In this document: one piece after another, positions 1 through 9,645 of the stretch
Layout of the letters: every line of letters begins with the position of its first letter
Numbering within the stretch: position 1 is the stretch's first letter
Source: Streptomyces sp. PR69
Lineage (GTDB): Bacteria; Actinomycetota; Actinomycetes; Streptomycetales; Streptomycetaceae
Assembly (NCBI RefSeq): GCF_026420845.1
Contig: NZ_JAOWCB010000025.1
Span: 1-64,000, forward strand
Length of the DNA: 64,000 nt
Direction: 5' to 3'
Translations under genes and position numbers: made by a program
The notes under the pieces: model-generated
Told to the model about the DNA's origin: nothing
Seen by the model: only the letters and a program-made list of their open reading frames with translations
Database searches by the model: none

Positions 1-2444
1 GCGCCCGCAAGGCTGCCCAAGCGGCCGAGCAGGCAGGCGCCGCGGCAACGGCGGCGGGCAACGCCGCCAAGCACGCGGTGAGCGCCGGTGTCAACGCCAA
101 CGCGGCGGCCGCCGCGGCAGAGCAGGCCAGCGGATACGCCGACCAGGCGGGCGCATCGTCCGCAGCCGCACGCGCGGCCGCCGCTCAGGCACGCCGCCAT
201 GCGAACGAGGCGACCCGCGCCGCGAACGCGGCCGAGGCGCTGGCCCGCCAGTCCGCCGCGGCGGCCCGGGAGGCACGGGACGCCGCCAACTCCGCGGCCG
301 CCCACGCCGAGAACGCGGCAAAGGCCGCCGACGAAGCGGCCGACCACGCGGGAGACGCCGCCACCGCGGCCGCCAAGGCGACGGCCCACGCCCAAGCCGC
401 CAAGACCGCTGCCGACACCGCGTCAAACGCGGTGTCCAAAGCCCGTGATGTCCATGGCATCGCACGCAAGATCGAGGCCGAGGAGCTGGCGGCACGCACT
501 GCGGCCGCCGTCGAGCAGGCCAAGGACCTCAAGACCCGCGAGGACGAGCGCCGCGCGGACGCGGCCAAGTCCGTCCAGGAGGCAAAGGACCTGGACGCCG
601 AGGCCGTACGCCTGGCCGCCGAGGCGGCCGACCCGCAGGCCGATCCCGAGGAGGTGGCCGACAAGGGCCGTCGAATCGCCTTGCTGGCGATGAAGACCCG
701 GGGTCCGTGGAGCCGTACGGCTGCCGAAGTCGCCCTCGCGGGCGATGACGAGGCCATGGTCCGCTATGTGCGCAGCGGCTGGCAGGACGCGGCAGAGCAG
801 GACGAGCACTCCCGCGTCGAGCGGCTCGCCGCCTCCGCCGAGTCCGCCGCCGTCCGCACGGCCGCCGAGCAGGCGCTCGACGGCGACGCGGCGGCGATCA
901 GCGCCTTCCTCGCCGAGGGACAGCACCGGGCCGCGGCCAACGACTACCGCGTCAAGGTCGTCCAGCTGATGGACGGTGCAGGGCCCGGCGTCAAGTCAGC
1001 GGGACAGGCCGCGCTGAACGCGGGCACCACCGAGGCGCTGCGCGAGTTCATCGTCACGGACCGGTACACCGCCCGTAACAACGACGAGCGCGTCCGCGCG
1101 GTCCAGCTGATGAACAGCGGCGGCCCCGAGGTCAAGGCCGCGGCCCGGATCGCCCTGGAGGGCCCGCCGCAGCTGCTGCACGCCTTCATCGAGTCCGGCC
1201 AGTACAAGGCCAAGCGCAAGGACCAGCTCGCCGCCACGCATGTCGCGCAGGTGCAGAAGCTGATCGCGGATGCCTCGGCGGTCGCGGCCACGGCCCAGCA
1301 GAACGCCGCGGAGGCCGCCCGGGTGGCCGCGATCGCCCGCAAGGCGGCCGCTGATGCGGACAAGTACGCCAAGCAGGCACGGGTCTCGGCCGATCAGGCC
1401 AAGGACTACGCGGCACAGGCCAAGCGGTCGGCCGAGGCGGCGGAGAAGTCCGCTGCCTCCGCGGCACAGGCCGCGAGGACGGCCCGTGAAGCTGAGGCGG
1501 ACGCCCACCGGGCAGCGCGCAGCGCCCAGATCTCGGCATCCAACGCGGCCGCGTCCGCCGCAGCCGCGCGTGGCTCTGCGAACGCGGCCTGGGCGGCGGC
1601 GAACGAGGCCCGCGCCTCCGCCGAGGCGGCCGGCAAGGACTCGGTCGCCGCAAACAAGGCGGCGCTGGAGGCCTGGGTGGCGGTCGCCGAGAAGCTCCGC
1701 GCCGAGGCGGAGGCCGCACGCCGCGACGAGGAGCGCCGCAAGGCGACGACCGAGCTCCAGGAGATGGAGGACGAGTTCCTGGAGGCCGCGGCCGAGGAGG
1801 AGTCCGACGTCTGGGACTACCTCTCCGAGGCCGGTCACCTGGTCCTCGACGTCGCCGGAGTCGTCCCGGTGATCGGCGAACCGGCGGACCTGATCAACTG
1901 CGGCTGGTACGGCGCGGAGGGCGACGCCTTCAACTCCGCCCTGTCCTGCGCGGCCGCGGTGCCGATCGTCGGCTGGGGGGCGACCGGCACGAAGTGGGGC
2001 GCCAAGGGCTACAGTGCGGTGGAGGCCTTCTTCAAGGCTCAGCGCGCCGCGGGCAAAGCGCCGCATATCTGGGCGGCCTCCAGGGCCAAGGGCCATGCCC
2101 AGAACGCCGCCGGCCACTGGAGCAAGCACAAGAAGGAGTTCCCTGAGCTGGGTTCTGCGAGAGAGTACGTCGAGCTGGCCCATGCGCACCGGTCGGCAGC
2201 CGACCTGCCGCAGCCGCCGCAGGGATACCGGGTCTGGGACCGACAGAAGAGGGACGGCTCGTCCGCAGGCTATGTCGTGTACCACAAGGAGTCGAACACC
2301 CTTGTCTCATACGATGCGGACGGGCTTCCCAAGACCCTGAACAGGCCCGCACCGAAGAGCGCGGACAACCCCTACGGCTATGACACCAACAGGTTCCCCA
2401 CTCTGGAGGACTATCTGCGGGCTCAGGGGCAGACCGAGCGGTGA
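1..2444 (+). CDS. ALF-repeat polymorphic toxin, 3' part (5' end outside window)
   Basis: The reading frame is open at the left edge and continues to a stop at 2442-2444, so this is the C-terminal part of a larger protein. Most of the protein is Ala-rich coiled coil with charged heptads (about 80-700 and 1250-1800 nt). Around 690-1250 nt it holds several ALF repeats (pattern A.. AL.G....l..Fl..g...A...D). A hydrophobic Gly/Pro block at about 1840-2010 nt (DVAGVVPVIGEPADLIN and onward) resembles the pre-toxin regions of polymorphic toxins. The last 125 residues have the pattern HWSKHKKEFPEL...A.EYVELAH, then VVYHKESNTLVSYDADG. I infer a secreted toxin with a C-terminal nuclease-like tip; the exact toxin family is not certain. 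A small cysteine-rich gene follows after 34 bp. Confidence 0.75.
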   Translation, partial: ARKAAQAAEQAGAAATAAGNAAKHAVSAGVNANAAAAAAEQASGYADQAGASSAAARAAAAQARRHANEATRAANAAEALARQSAAAAREARDAANSAAAHAENAAKAADEAADHAGDAATAAAKATAHAQAAKTAADTASNAVSKARDVHGIARKIEAEELAARTAAAVEQAKDLKTREDERRADAAKSVQEAKDLDAEAVRLAAEAADPQADPEEVADKGRRIALLAMKTRGPWSRTAAEVALAGDDEAMVRYVRSGWQDAAEQDEHSRVERLAASAESAAVRTAAEQALDGDAAAISAFLAEGQHRAAANDYRVKVVQLMDGAGPGVKSAGQAALNAGTTEALREFIVTDRYTARNNDERVRAVQLMNSGGPEVKAAARIALEGPPQLLHAFIESGQYKAKRKDQLAATHVAQVQKLIADASAVAATAQQNAAEAARVAAIARKAAADADKYAKQARVSADQAKDYAAQAKRSAEAAEKSAASAAQAARTAREAEADAHRAARSAQISASNAAASAAAARGSANAAWAAANEARASAEAAGKDSVAANKAALEAWVAVAEKLRAEAEAARRDEERRKATTELQEMEDEFLEAAAEEESDVWDYLSEAGHLVLDVAGVVPVIGEPADLINCGWYGAEGDAFNSALSCAAAVPIVGWGATGTKWGAKGYSAVEAFFKAQRAAGKAPHIWAASRAKGHAQNAAGHWSKHKKEFPELGSAREYVELAHAHRSAADLPQPPQGYRVWDRQKRDGSSAGYVVYHKESNTLVSYDADGLPKTLNRPAPKSADNPYGYDTNRFPTLEDYLRAQGQTER

Positions 2445-2478
2445 ACGGCACTCCATCACCATCAGCGAAGAGGCGGCC

Positions 2479-2763
2479 ATGACGGACGACGACGACAGCG
2501 AGTACTTCTGTCGGATCTGCGGATACGGCGACGGTTCCGCGTTCTGGGAGGACGGCTGGCCGACGTCGGTCATCTGCGACTGTTGCGGAACCGAGTCCGG
2601 CGTCGGCGACATGGGGGAACCCGGAAGCTGGGACGGGCTGAGCGGAATCCGCAACTACCGCGGCTACTGGGTCGGCAACGGCGCGCAGTGGCATTCGAGC
2701 CGCAAGCCGAAGGACTGGGATCTGCTGGAGCAGCTCTCCCATATCCCGCCCCAGTGGCGGTGA
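2479..2763 (+). CDS. Small cysteine-rich protein, candidate immunity protein
   Basis: A 94-residue acidic protein. The ATG at 2479 follows an AG-rich stretch (GAAGAGG), and a longer frame from 2380 would run back into the toxin gene. It carries FCRICGYGDG near the N-terminus and VICDCCGTESG about 22 residues later, a CxxC...CxCC arrangement suited to binding zinc, followed by a W/Y-rich tail ending in PPQWR. Small acidic proteins of the general form C.ICG....W..P...ICxCCG.E.G..D are often found next to polymorphic toxins. The immunity role is inferred from position directly after the toxin gene, not demonstrated. It could also be a free-standing zinc-ribbon protein. Confidence 0.7.
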   Translation: MTDDDDSEYFCRICGYGDGSAFWEDGWPTSVICDCCGTESGVGDMGEPGSWDGLSGIRNYRGYWVGNGAQWHSSRKPKDWDLLEQLSHIPPQWR

Positions 2764-2781
2764 CGCGTCCTTGAGTGACCC

Positions 2782-2814
2782 GTGGGGCCGCACACCTGTG
2801 GTGTGCGGCCCCAC
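2782..2814 (+). terminator. Strong hairpin terminator after toxin/immunity pair
   Basis: A perfect 15-bp stem (GTGGGGCCGCACACC, 2782-2796) with a 3-base loop and its exact complement (2800-2814) starts 18 bp after the stop of the small cysteine-rich gene. There is no T-run, as is common for Streptomyces terminators. Confidence 0.85.
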
Positions 2815-2862
2815 AGCCGTCCCGGAAGGGCCGACCGGGCGTCGCCCGTTAGGGTGTTCGGT

Positions 2863-3591
2863 ATGACGACGACCGGGGTTCGCCGCAGGATGGGCGTCGA
2901 AGAGCGCAGACAGCAGTTGATCGGTGTGGCGCTGGACTTGTTCAGCCGGCGGTCGCCGGACGAGGTGTCCATCGATGAGATCGCCTCGGCCGCCGGGATC
3001 TCCCGGCCGCTCGTGTACCACTACTTCCCCGGGAAGCAGAGCCTGTACGAGGCGGCGCTGCGGCGGGCCGCCGATGAGCTGGCGGCGCGGTTCGCGGAGC
3101 CGCACGAAGGGCCGCTCGGCTCGCGGCTGCTGCGGGTGATGGGACGGTTCTTCGACTTTGTCGAGGGGCATGGGCCCGGCTTTTCGGCGCTGATGCGGGG
3201 CGGGCCGTCCGCGGGGTCCTCCACCGCCTACGCGATGGTCGACGAGGTGCGGCAGGCCGCCTATGACCAGATCATGGCGCATCTGGGGATCGAAGAGCCC
3301 CCGCCGCGGCTGGAGCTGGTGGTGCGGTCCTGGGTGTCGCTCGCCGAGACGACCGCCCTGATCTGGCTGGACGGGCACCGGGTGCCGCGTGGCGAGCTGG
3401 AGCTGCAGCTGGTGCATGACTTCGCCGCGCTGACCGCGGTGAGCGCCGCGTACGACGAGGAGATGGCGGGCATCCTGCTGCGGATGCTCGCGGACGAGCC
3501 GTCCGACGGGCCCTTCGCGGAGCTGGTGGGGCGGCTGATGGCCCTTGCGCCCGCGGCGCGGCGGACCGTGCCCGCGCAGCCGGTCCGCTGA
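2863..3591 (+). CDS. TetR/AcrR family transcriptional regulator
   Basis: A 242-residue one-component repressor. The N-terminal helix-turn-helix is clear: SIDEIASAAGISRPLVYHYF at about residues 35-54, preceded by RRQQLIGVALDLFSRR. The C-terminal ligand-binding half (about 75-240) is helical and lacks an obvious ligand signature. The ATG at 2863 was chosen because it starts the protein just before the conserved HTH helix 1; an in-frame start at 2782 would translate through the preceding terminator hairpin. It is flanked by terminators on both sides and converges with the pullulanase gene, so it appears monocistronic. Its target is not evident from the context. Confidence 0.85.
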   Translation: MTTTGVRRRMGVEERRQQLIGVALDLFSRRSPDEVSIDEIASAAGISRPLVYHYFPGKQSLYEAALRRAADELAARFAEPHEGPLGSRLLRVMGRFFDFVEGHGPGFSALMRGGPSAGSSTAYAMVDEVRQAAYDQIMAHLGIEEPPPRLELVVRSWVSLAETTALIWLDGHRVPRGELELQLVHDFAALTAVSAAYDEEMAGILLRMLADEPSDGPFAELVGRLMALAPAARRTVPAQPVR

Positions 3592-3625
3592 GGAATCGCT
3601 GAGAGTCCGCTGGCAGAGCGTGCGG

Positions 3626-3657
3626 AAGGGCCCGCCGGCGAGGATCGGCGGGCCCTT
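3626..3657. terminator. Bidirectional hairpin between TetR gene and pullulanase gene
   Basis: A perfect 12-bp stem (AAGGGCCCGCCG 3626-3637, complement 3646-3657) with an 8-base loop lies between the convergent stops at 3591 and 3673, so it can end transcription from both sides. Confidence 0.8.
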
Positions 3658-3672
3658 CGGCTTCTCACAGGG

Positions 3673-6600
3673 TCAGGAGCGGGTGAAGACCGCGACCGTG
3701 CGCGCCGGGACCGTGAAGGTTCCCGACGGACGGTCGTACGAGGCCGTCTTCACGGCAGGGTCGGCGCCCTTCGCCTGGACCGGGTGGAGCGTGTACGCGG
3801 TGTCCGCCGCGGAGGTGATCCGCTGGGTCTGCTCGTCCGGGGTGGCATTGAAGACCACGACCAGATCGCCCAGCCGCATGGTGATCACTCCGGGCGTCTC
3901 GTCCTTCCCCGACAGCGGGAAGGAGAGTTGCGCCTGCACCGCGCCGGCGGTCGGCAGGCTGAAGACGTCCTCCGTGGTGCGGATGGTCAGCAGTTCCCGG
4001 TAGGCGGCGGAGGCCGCGGTGATCTCCGGGCAGCCGACGGTGAGGGACGGAGCGGTCAGCAGTGGCTTGGCGTACGGCCACTTGGGCTGGTTGTCGGCCG
4101 CCGGCGGCAGCCCGCGGCCGAAGCCGTTGCCGTCCCGGCAGTCCCAGTGGACGGCGTTGAACCAGTCCCCGCTGTCGTACGAGTTGCGGTCCAGCGACTT
4201 GGAGCGCAGCAGGTCCGTCCCCGCCTGGGAGAGCGCGGGCCCCTGGGACAGCGCGGCCGTCGCCATCGCCAGCACCTGCATCCGTGCCCGGTCGGCCGGT
4301 GAGGCGGCGGCGGGCAGCTTGAAGGCGAGCGCGTCGTACAGGGTTTCGTTGTCGTGTGCGTCGGCGTAGGCGAGGGCGTCGCCGGGCACTGCCGCGTAGC
4401 CCGCGGGCGCGCCGTTGTAGTCGACCTCCGATCCCCTGACGCGGCGGCCGGCCGAGTCGGTGAAGGTGTACGACGCCAGATTGCCGGACAGCCCGACCTT
4501 GATCAGGTCCTGGTAGCGCAGCAGCCGGGCCTTCTGCTCCGCGGGCGTGCCGTTGGACGGGGAGGAGTTCGGCTCGGTGTACAGCCCGGAGGCGAAGCCC
4601 TGCACTCCGGGGTCCTCGTCGAACGGCCCGCCGCCGCGCACCGCGTCCCGCGCCCGGTCGGAGAAGGTCGCGATGCCGGTGCCGGCCATGTTCTTCTGGG
4701 TGGCCTGGACAAAGCGGGCGTCGTCGGCGATCTCGCCGAAGTTCCAGCCCTCCCCGTAGAGGATGATGTTCTTTCCGTCGACCCCGTCCTTCTCCGGGGT
4801 GAGCGCGTCCAGGGCGGCACGCACGGCGAGGATGTTCTCCTTGGGGTGGTGGCCCATGAGGTCAAAGCGGAAGCCGTCGACCTTGTACTGCTTCGCCCAG
4901 GTGACGACCGAGTCCACGACGAGCTTGCCCATCATGGCGTTCTCGGGTGCGGTGTTGGCGCAGCAGGTGGAGGTGGCGACGGTTCCGTCGTCGAGGAGCC
5001 GCTGGTAGTAGCCGGGCACGATCCGGTCGAGCACGGACTTCTCCGACTGCCCGGCGGCCACCGTGTGGTTGTAGACGACGTCCATCACGGTCCGCAGCCC
5101 GGCCGCGTTGAGTCCCTGCACCATCTGCCGGAACTCGACCGTGCGGCGGGTGCCGTCCGGGTCGGAGGCGTACGAACCCTCCGGGACGGTGTAGTGCAGC
5201 GGGTCGTAGCCCCAGTTGTAGGCGTCCTTCGCGGCGACGCGGGCGATGCACGCCTGCTGTTCGGCCGAGTCGGGGGCGTACACCTTGAGATCGCAGGCGG
5301 GCCGGGCCTGGTCGGACTTCTTCTCCGGGATGGTGCCGATGTCGAAGGCCGGGAGGAGATGGACATGGGACGTGCCGGAGTCGGCGAGGTCGCGCAGATG
5401 CCGCATGCCGCGGGAGTCGCGGTCGGTGAAGGCCCGGTACTCCCCGGGGTGCTTCGCCGTCGGGTCCGCGATGGAGAAGTCCCGGATGTGCAGTTCCTGG
5501 ATCTGCGCGTCCCGCAGCAGCACGGCGGCCGGTTTGCTCAGCCGCTGCCAGCCCTTGGGGGCGAGCTTCGGATCGTCGAGGTCGGCGATCAGGCTGCGCG
5601 CCGAGTCGGCGGTCAGGGCGGTGGAGTACGGGTCGGTGACCTTGTTGACGACGACCCGCTGGACGCTGGGCGCCCACACCTTGACGGCGTACCGGTAGGG
5701 CTTGCCCGCCCAGCCGCGCCGTCCGGTCACGGACCAGACGCCGCTGTCGTCGTCCCGGCGCATCCGGATGGTGCGCCCGTCGAGTTCCAGGGAGACGGAC
5801 TGCGCGGTGGGCGCCCACACGGAGAGGGTGGGGCGGCCGCGGCGGAAGACCGGTCCGAGGTCCTTGACCACGGCATCGGCCGCGTACAGATCGTCGAGCA
5901 CGCCGGGGATCTGGACGCCGGTCGCGGCGAGCAGCGCTCCTGAGGCGGCCCGCTGGGTGGCGACCAGCTGGCCGCGCAGCGCCTCCCGCACCCGGTCGCG
6001 GTCCCGCGGGTCGACGGTGAATGCCGGGCGGTCCTTGAGGTGCGGGTACTTCTTCTTCTGGACGTCGGTGAGGGCGGCCGGGACCAGCCGCAGCCAGCGG
6101 CCCTCGTCGGACAGGGCACCGTCGACGACGGAGATCCCTCCGTCGCGGGCGTACACGAGCTGCTGGCTCGTGGCGTCCGTCGCCTTGACGTTCCAGACGA
6201 CGGTGTCACGGTCGATGAACTGCGCCTTGGACGCGGTCAGATCGAGATCGGGCGCGCCGCCGGTCTGCGGCAGCAGATACGCCGGCTGCCCGGCCAGCAG
6301 CCACACCTCCTTGCCGTGGGCCGCGAAGTCCAGCGACTGGTCGGCGGGCAGATCTTTCTGGTCGCCCCGGTGGACGATATAGCTGAGCGAGGTCGCGCCG
6401 GACGCGAGCGGCACCTCGAAGGTGAGGCCGTACGCGTCCCGCTGCACCGGCCGCAGCGGCGTGGACCAGTCGGTGGGCTGCTCGGCCCCGGTCCAGGTGT
6501 GCAGACCCCAGCCGTCGTAGTCGCCGTCCGGGCGGTGGTAGTGCAGTACGGCCTTCGTCTGGTCCTGCGGCGGGTACGCCCCGTCGGGGGCCGTGGTGTG

Positions 6601-9057
6601 CTGGCCGGCCTCACCCTGCTCGATCCACACCTGTCCGGTGCGGGACAACTCGACGGTGCGGCGCGGACCGTCCGTCGTGCCGTCGGTGTGTTCGACGGTG
6701 TACGGGACCGAGGAGGCGTCCTCCGCGAGCCTGACCCAGGCGAACGCGCCATAGGCGTCGCGGCCGGTGAAGGGCGCGGTCGTGCCGCCGGTGCTGATCC
6801 GCCAGCCGTCGTAGTCGCCGTCGGGGCGGTGGTAGTGGACCACCGCGTAGTCGCGGTCGACGGCGGTCGGCTTCTCGGGGGGCGGAGCCTGGCCCGCGGT
6901 CGTCTCGGCGCGTGCGCTCGCGGTGCGGCCCGCGCTGTCGACGACGACGGCCTTGTAGCGCACCGGGGTTCCGGCGCGGACGGAGTCGTCCAGATGGTGG
7001 GTGACCCGGTACGGGGCGTGGTCGGCGGAGCCGAGGACCCGCCATTTGCCGTTGCCGGTCTGGGCGGCGAAGACGACCCGGTTGAGCTGCCCGCCGTGGA
7101 CGTCCGCGGTGACGGTGACCGTGCCGGTCGCCCCGGCGGGCGGCGCGGCAAGGCCGATCTCCGGCCTGGCGGAGGGGGCCGGCAGAGGCGTGCCGGCCTT
7201 CAGCACCAGGGAGGACAGGGCCGGGACGGTGACGGTCACCTTGCCGTCGGCGGAGCGGAGCGTGCCGTCCGGGCCGTCGCCGTACAGGGTGGTGTAGGCG
7301 TCGGCGTCCGCGGCGAGAGTGACCGTCTTCGGGGCGGAGGCGTTGTTGACCGCCACAAGGTACTCGGTGTGTTCGGTCTTCCGGCGGGCGTCGGTGCGGG
7401 AGAAGGCGTAGACGGAGCCGTCGGCGTGGCGCTCCTGCTGGATGCCGTCGCGCAGCGCCGGGTGCTCCTTGGTGAGCCGGGAGAGCTCCGCGATCTGCCG
7501 GTAGAGGGGATGGCCGGGGTCGTAGGCGTCCGAGGCGTGCGTGCGGTCCGTGCCCAGCTGGTCATCGTCGAGGTAGTCGGCGGTGCGGGACGCGAAGAGG
7601 GTCTGGCGTGCGTCCTTGTCGCCGCCCGCGCCGGTGAAGCCCTGCTCATCGCCGTAGTAGACGACCGGGTTGCCGCGGCTGAGGAACATCAGCTCGTTCG
7701 CGAGCCGCGCCCGCCGCAGCAGTTCGTCCTCGCCCGCGCCCGGGTTGTCCTGCTTCAGGAACGTCCCGATGCGGCCCATGTCGTGGTTCCCGAGGAAGGT
7801 CACCTGCTCATAGGCGTTGGCCTTGTCGGTCGTATAGCGGTAGTCGTCGCCGAACACGGCGGCGAGCCGGTCGGCGGACGCCCCCTGGGAGGCGAAGGCA
7901 CGGGCCGCGGCCTGGAAGGGGAAGTCGAGTGTGGCGTCGAGGCGGCCGCGGGTGACATACGGGGAGGTGATCGCCGTGTCGGCGGAGTACACCTCGCCGA
8001 ACATAAAGAAGTCCTCCCGGCCCCGCTTGGCGGCGTACCGGTCCAGGGCGGTGGCCCACTGGGTCCAGAACTCCAGGTCGACATGTTTGACGGTGTCGAT
8101 GCGGAAGCCGTCGATGTCGAAGTCGCGGACCCACTTCTGATAGATCCGCTCCATGCCGCGGACGACCTCCGGCCGCTCGGTCCACAGGTCGTCGAGGCCG
8201 GCGAAATCGCCGTACTCGCTGCTCTCGCCCGCGAAGGCGGAGTCCCCGCGGTTGTGGTACATCGTGGGGTCGTTGAGCCAGGCGGGCGTCTTGCCGCCGG
8301 CAGTGCGCGGGGTGTACGGGAAGGAGTCCTCGTCGACCCCGCGGAAGTCGGCGCGGTCCGCCTGCCGGTCGTCGAAGGGGCGGCCGTCCTTGTCGAGGTA
8401 GGGGTAGGCGCCCTTGGGCCGGTACCCGTACTCCTTCTCCGCGTAGTCGACGGTGTCGGCGGTGTGGTTGGTGATGACGTCGAAGAAGACCTTCATCCCC
8501 TTGGCGTGCGCCTTGTCGATGAGGGTTTCGAGGTCTTCGTTGCTGCCGAAGTGCGGGTCGACCTGGGTGAAGTCCGTGATCCAGTACCCGTGGTAGCCCG
8601 CGGAGGCGTTCTTCCCCGTGCCCTGGACGGGCTTGTTCTTGAAGATCGGGGCCAGCCAGATGGCCGTGGTGCCGAGACCCTTGATGTAGTCGAGCTTCTC
8701 GGTGAGCCCCTTGAGGTCCCCTCCCTGGTAGAAGCCCTTGTCGGCGGGGTCATAGCCATGGTCGAGACGGGTGCCGGGCAGACCGCCCCGGTCATTGGAC
8801 GTCTCGCCGTTGGCGAAACGGTCCGGCAGCACGAAGTAGAACTGCTCCCGCGTCAGATCGTGCCGCGCGGGCTCCGCGGCGAGCGCGCGGTCCGACGGCG
8901 GCCGCGGGGGTTTGTACCCGGTGGCGGCCGCGGCGGCTGGCGCCGCCTGTACGGCGGGTATCAGGCCCGCGAGCAGGGCGGCGGCGACGGCGGTGATGGT
9001 GACGGCGGTGGTCGCCGTGGGGCGTTTGGGGCGCCGGGGCGGTGCGGTGGTGGACAC
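3673..9057 (-). CDS. pulA: Secreted bifunctional alpha-amylase/pullulanase fusion
   Basis: A 1794-residue extracellular enzyme that degrades starch and pullulan by cleaving alpha-1,4 and alpha-1,6 bonds. The GTG start at 9057 has GAAAGGGA upstream and begins a signal peptide (positive RPKRP, then a hydrophobic run to about residue 45). Domain 1 (about 70-650) is a GH13 amylase with FFDVITNHT (~195), FRIDTVKH (~316), FGEVYS (~352) and FLGNHDMG (~424). Two starch-binding PUD/CBM41-like repeats follow, each with the motif HYHRPDGDYDGW (~737 and ~837). Domain 2 is a GH13 pullulanase with NWGYDPLHYTVPEGSY (~1279), VMDVVYNHT (~1325), FRFDLMGHHP (~1392), YGEGWNFGE (~1431) and AHDNETLYDA (~1566). All catalytic residues are visible. 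It lies downstream of the alpha-amylase gene in the same orientation. An in-frame extension to 9480 exists but is repeat DNA. Confidence 0.95.
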   Translation of the reverse strand: MSTTAPPRRPKRPTATTAVTITAVAAALLAGLIPAVQAAPAAAAATGYKPPRPPSDRALAAEPARHDLTREQFYFVLPDRFANGETSNDRGGLPGTRLDHGYDPADKGFYQGGDLKGLTEKLDYIKGLGTTAIWLAPIFKNKPVQGTGKNASAGYHGYWITDFTQVDPHFGSNEDLETLIDKAHAKGMKVFFDVITNHTADTVDYAEKEYGYRPKGAYPYLDKDGRPFDDRQADRADFRGVDEDSFPYTPRTAGGKTPAWLNDPTMYHNRGDSAFAGESSEYGDFAGLDDLWTERPEVVRGMERIYQKWVRDFDIDGFRIDTVKHVDLEFWTQWATALDRYAAKRGREDFFMFGEVYSADTAITSPYVTRGRLDATLDFPFQAAARAFASQGASADRLAAVFGDDYRYTTDKANAYEQVTFLGNHDMGRIGTFLKQDNPGAGEDELLRRARLANELMFLSRGNPVVYYGDEQGFTGAGGDKDARQTLFASRTADYLDDDQLGTDRTHASDAYDPGHPLYRQIAELSRLTKEHPALRDGIQQERHADGSVYAFSRTDARRKTEHTEYLVAVNNASAPKTVTLAADADAYTTLYGDGPDGTLRSADGKVTVTVPALSSLVLKAGTPLPAPSARPEIGLAAPPAGATGTVTVTADVHGGQLNRVVFAAQTGNGKWRVLGSADHAPYRVTHHLDDSVRAGTPVRYKAVVVDSAGRTASARAETTAGQAPPPEKPTAVDRDYAVVHYHRPDGDYDGWRISTGGTTAPFTGRDAYGAFAWVRLAEDASSVPYTVEHTDGTTDGPRRTVELSRTGQVWIEQGEAGQHTTAPDGAYPPQDQTKAVLHYHRPDGDYDGWGLHTWTGAEQPTDWSTPLRPVQRDAYGLTFEVPLASGATSLSYIVHRGDQKDLPADQSLDFAAHGKEVWLLAGQPAYLLPQTGGAPDLDLTASKAQFIDRDTVVWNVKATDATSQQLVYARDGGISVVDGALSDEGRWLRLVPAALTDVQKKKYPHLKDRPAFTVDPRDRDRVREALRGQLVATQRAASGALLAATGVQIPGVLDDLYAADAVVKDLGPVFRRGRPTLSVWAPTAQSVSLELDGRTIRMRRDDDSGVWSVTGRRGWAGKPYRYAVKVWAPSVQRVVVNKVTDPYSTALTADSARSLIADLDDPKLAPKGWQRLSKPAAVLLRDAQIQELHIRDFSIADPTAKHPGEYRAFTDRDSRGMRHLRDLADSGTSHVHLLPAFDIGTIPEKKSDQARPACDLKVYAPDSAEQQACIARVAAKDAYNWGYDPLHYTVPEGSYASDPDGTRRTVEFRQMVQGLNAAGLRTVMDVVYNHTVAAGQSEKSVLDRIVPGYYQRLLDDGTVATSTCCANTAPENAMMGKLVVDSVVTWAKQYKVDGFRFDLMGHHPKENILAVRAALDALTPEKDGVDGKNIILYGEGWNFGEIADDARFVQATQKNMAGTGIATFSDRARDAVRGGGPFDEDPGVQGFASGLYTEPNSSPSNGTPAEQKARLLRYQDLIKVGLSGNLASYTFTDSAGRRVRGSEVDYNGAPAGYAAVPGDALAYADAHDNETLYDALAFKLPAAASPADRARMQVLAMATAALSQGPALSQAGTDLLRSKSLDRNSYDSGDWFNAVHWDCRDGNGFGRGLPPAADNQPKWPYAKPLLTAPSLTVGCPEITAASAAYRELLTIRTTEDVFSLPTAGAVQAQLSFPLSGKDETPGVITMRLGDLVVVFNATPDEQTQRITSAADTAYTLHPVQAKGADPAVKTASYDRPSGTFTVPARTVAVFTRS

Positions 9058-9159
9058 GAATGCGGTTCCCTTTCGGTGGTGAGGGATGGGTGGGATTTGC
9101 CGCGGTGCGGCGGGGGTTCGTGTGCGGTGTGGGTGCCCGGGCGGGTTTCCCCCACCCCT

Positions 9160-9640
9160 CCCCCTTGGGCGTGGGGGGACCCCCACTTCCCGTAACTGGG
9201 GGCTTCGCCCCCAGACCCCCCTTCGGGGGGAGGGGCTGCGGGGCTGACGCCCCGCGCCCCCTGGCGGGCGGCAGCTTCGCGCCGCCGTACCCTCAAACCC
9301 CCGGACTCCTCCCCCAGCTACCGCTGGGTGGTGCCCCCACGGAGGCGCCTCCAGGAGGTGCACCCCAACGGGCTCAAATGAGCCCCGCTGACGACTGAGC
9401 CGCGGGAGCCGGAAACCCAGCCCCGTGGGGCTGCCCCCGGACGGAGTCTGGGGGAGATTGAGGCGCAAGGGGCTGCACATTCCAGCCTCGTGGGGGCACC
9501 TCCGTGGGGGTCCCCCCGGACGGAGTCTGGGGGAGGTAGCTGGGGGAGTTTGAGGCGCGGGGGTCCGGGGGCGGAGCCCCCGGGAAAGCGGGGCTGGGGC
9601 GGAGCCCCAGTTACGGGAAACTCACCGCGCGGCCGGCGAC
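9160..9640. repeat. Block of G+C-rich palindromic repeat elements
   Basis: The 588-bp gap between the pullulanase and amylase genes (9058-9645) contains no convincing gene. It is packed with short hairpins: a stem around GGGGGCTTCGCCCCC (9196-9214), C6-TTC-G6 (9216-9230), and the palindromes around CGGGGGCGGAGCCCCCG (about 9565-9583) and GGGGCGGAGCCCC (about 9596-9608). The word CCGGACGGAGTCTGGGGGAG occurs twice (about 9438 and 9518), each followed by T(T/A)GAGGCGC or a close form. The same family recurs at 18736-18815, 35715-36010 and 53156-53174, so this is a dispersed intergenic repeat. Confidence 0.8.
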
Positions 9641-9645
9641 GCCGC

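Noticed and set aside
6040..9195. 1051-codon open frame on the plus strand opposite the pullulanase gene
   Set aside because: It is a shadow of the real gene: Val/Gly/Arg-rich composition without domains, caused by G/C third positions of the minus-strand gene.
9058..9480. N-terminal extension of the pullulanase to 9480
   Set aside because: It would translate the palindromic repeat block; a signal peptide with a ribosome site starts at 9057.
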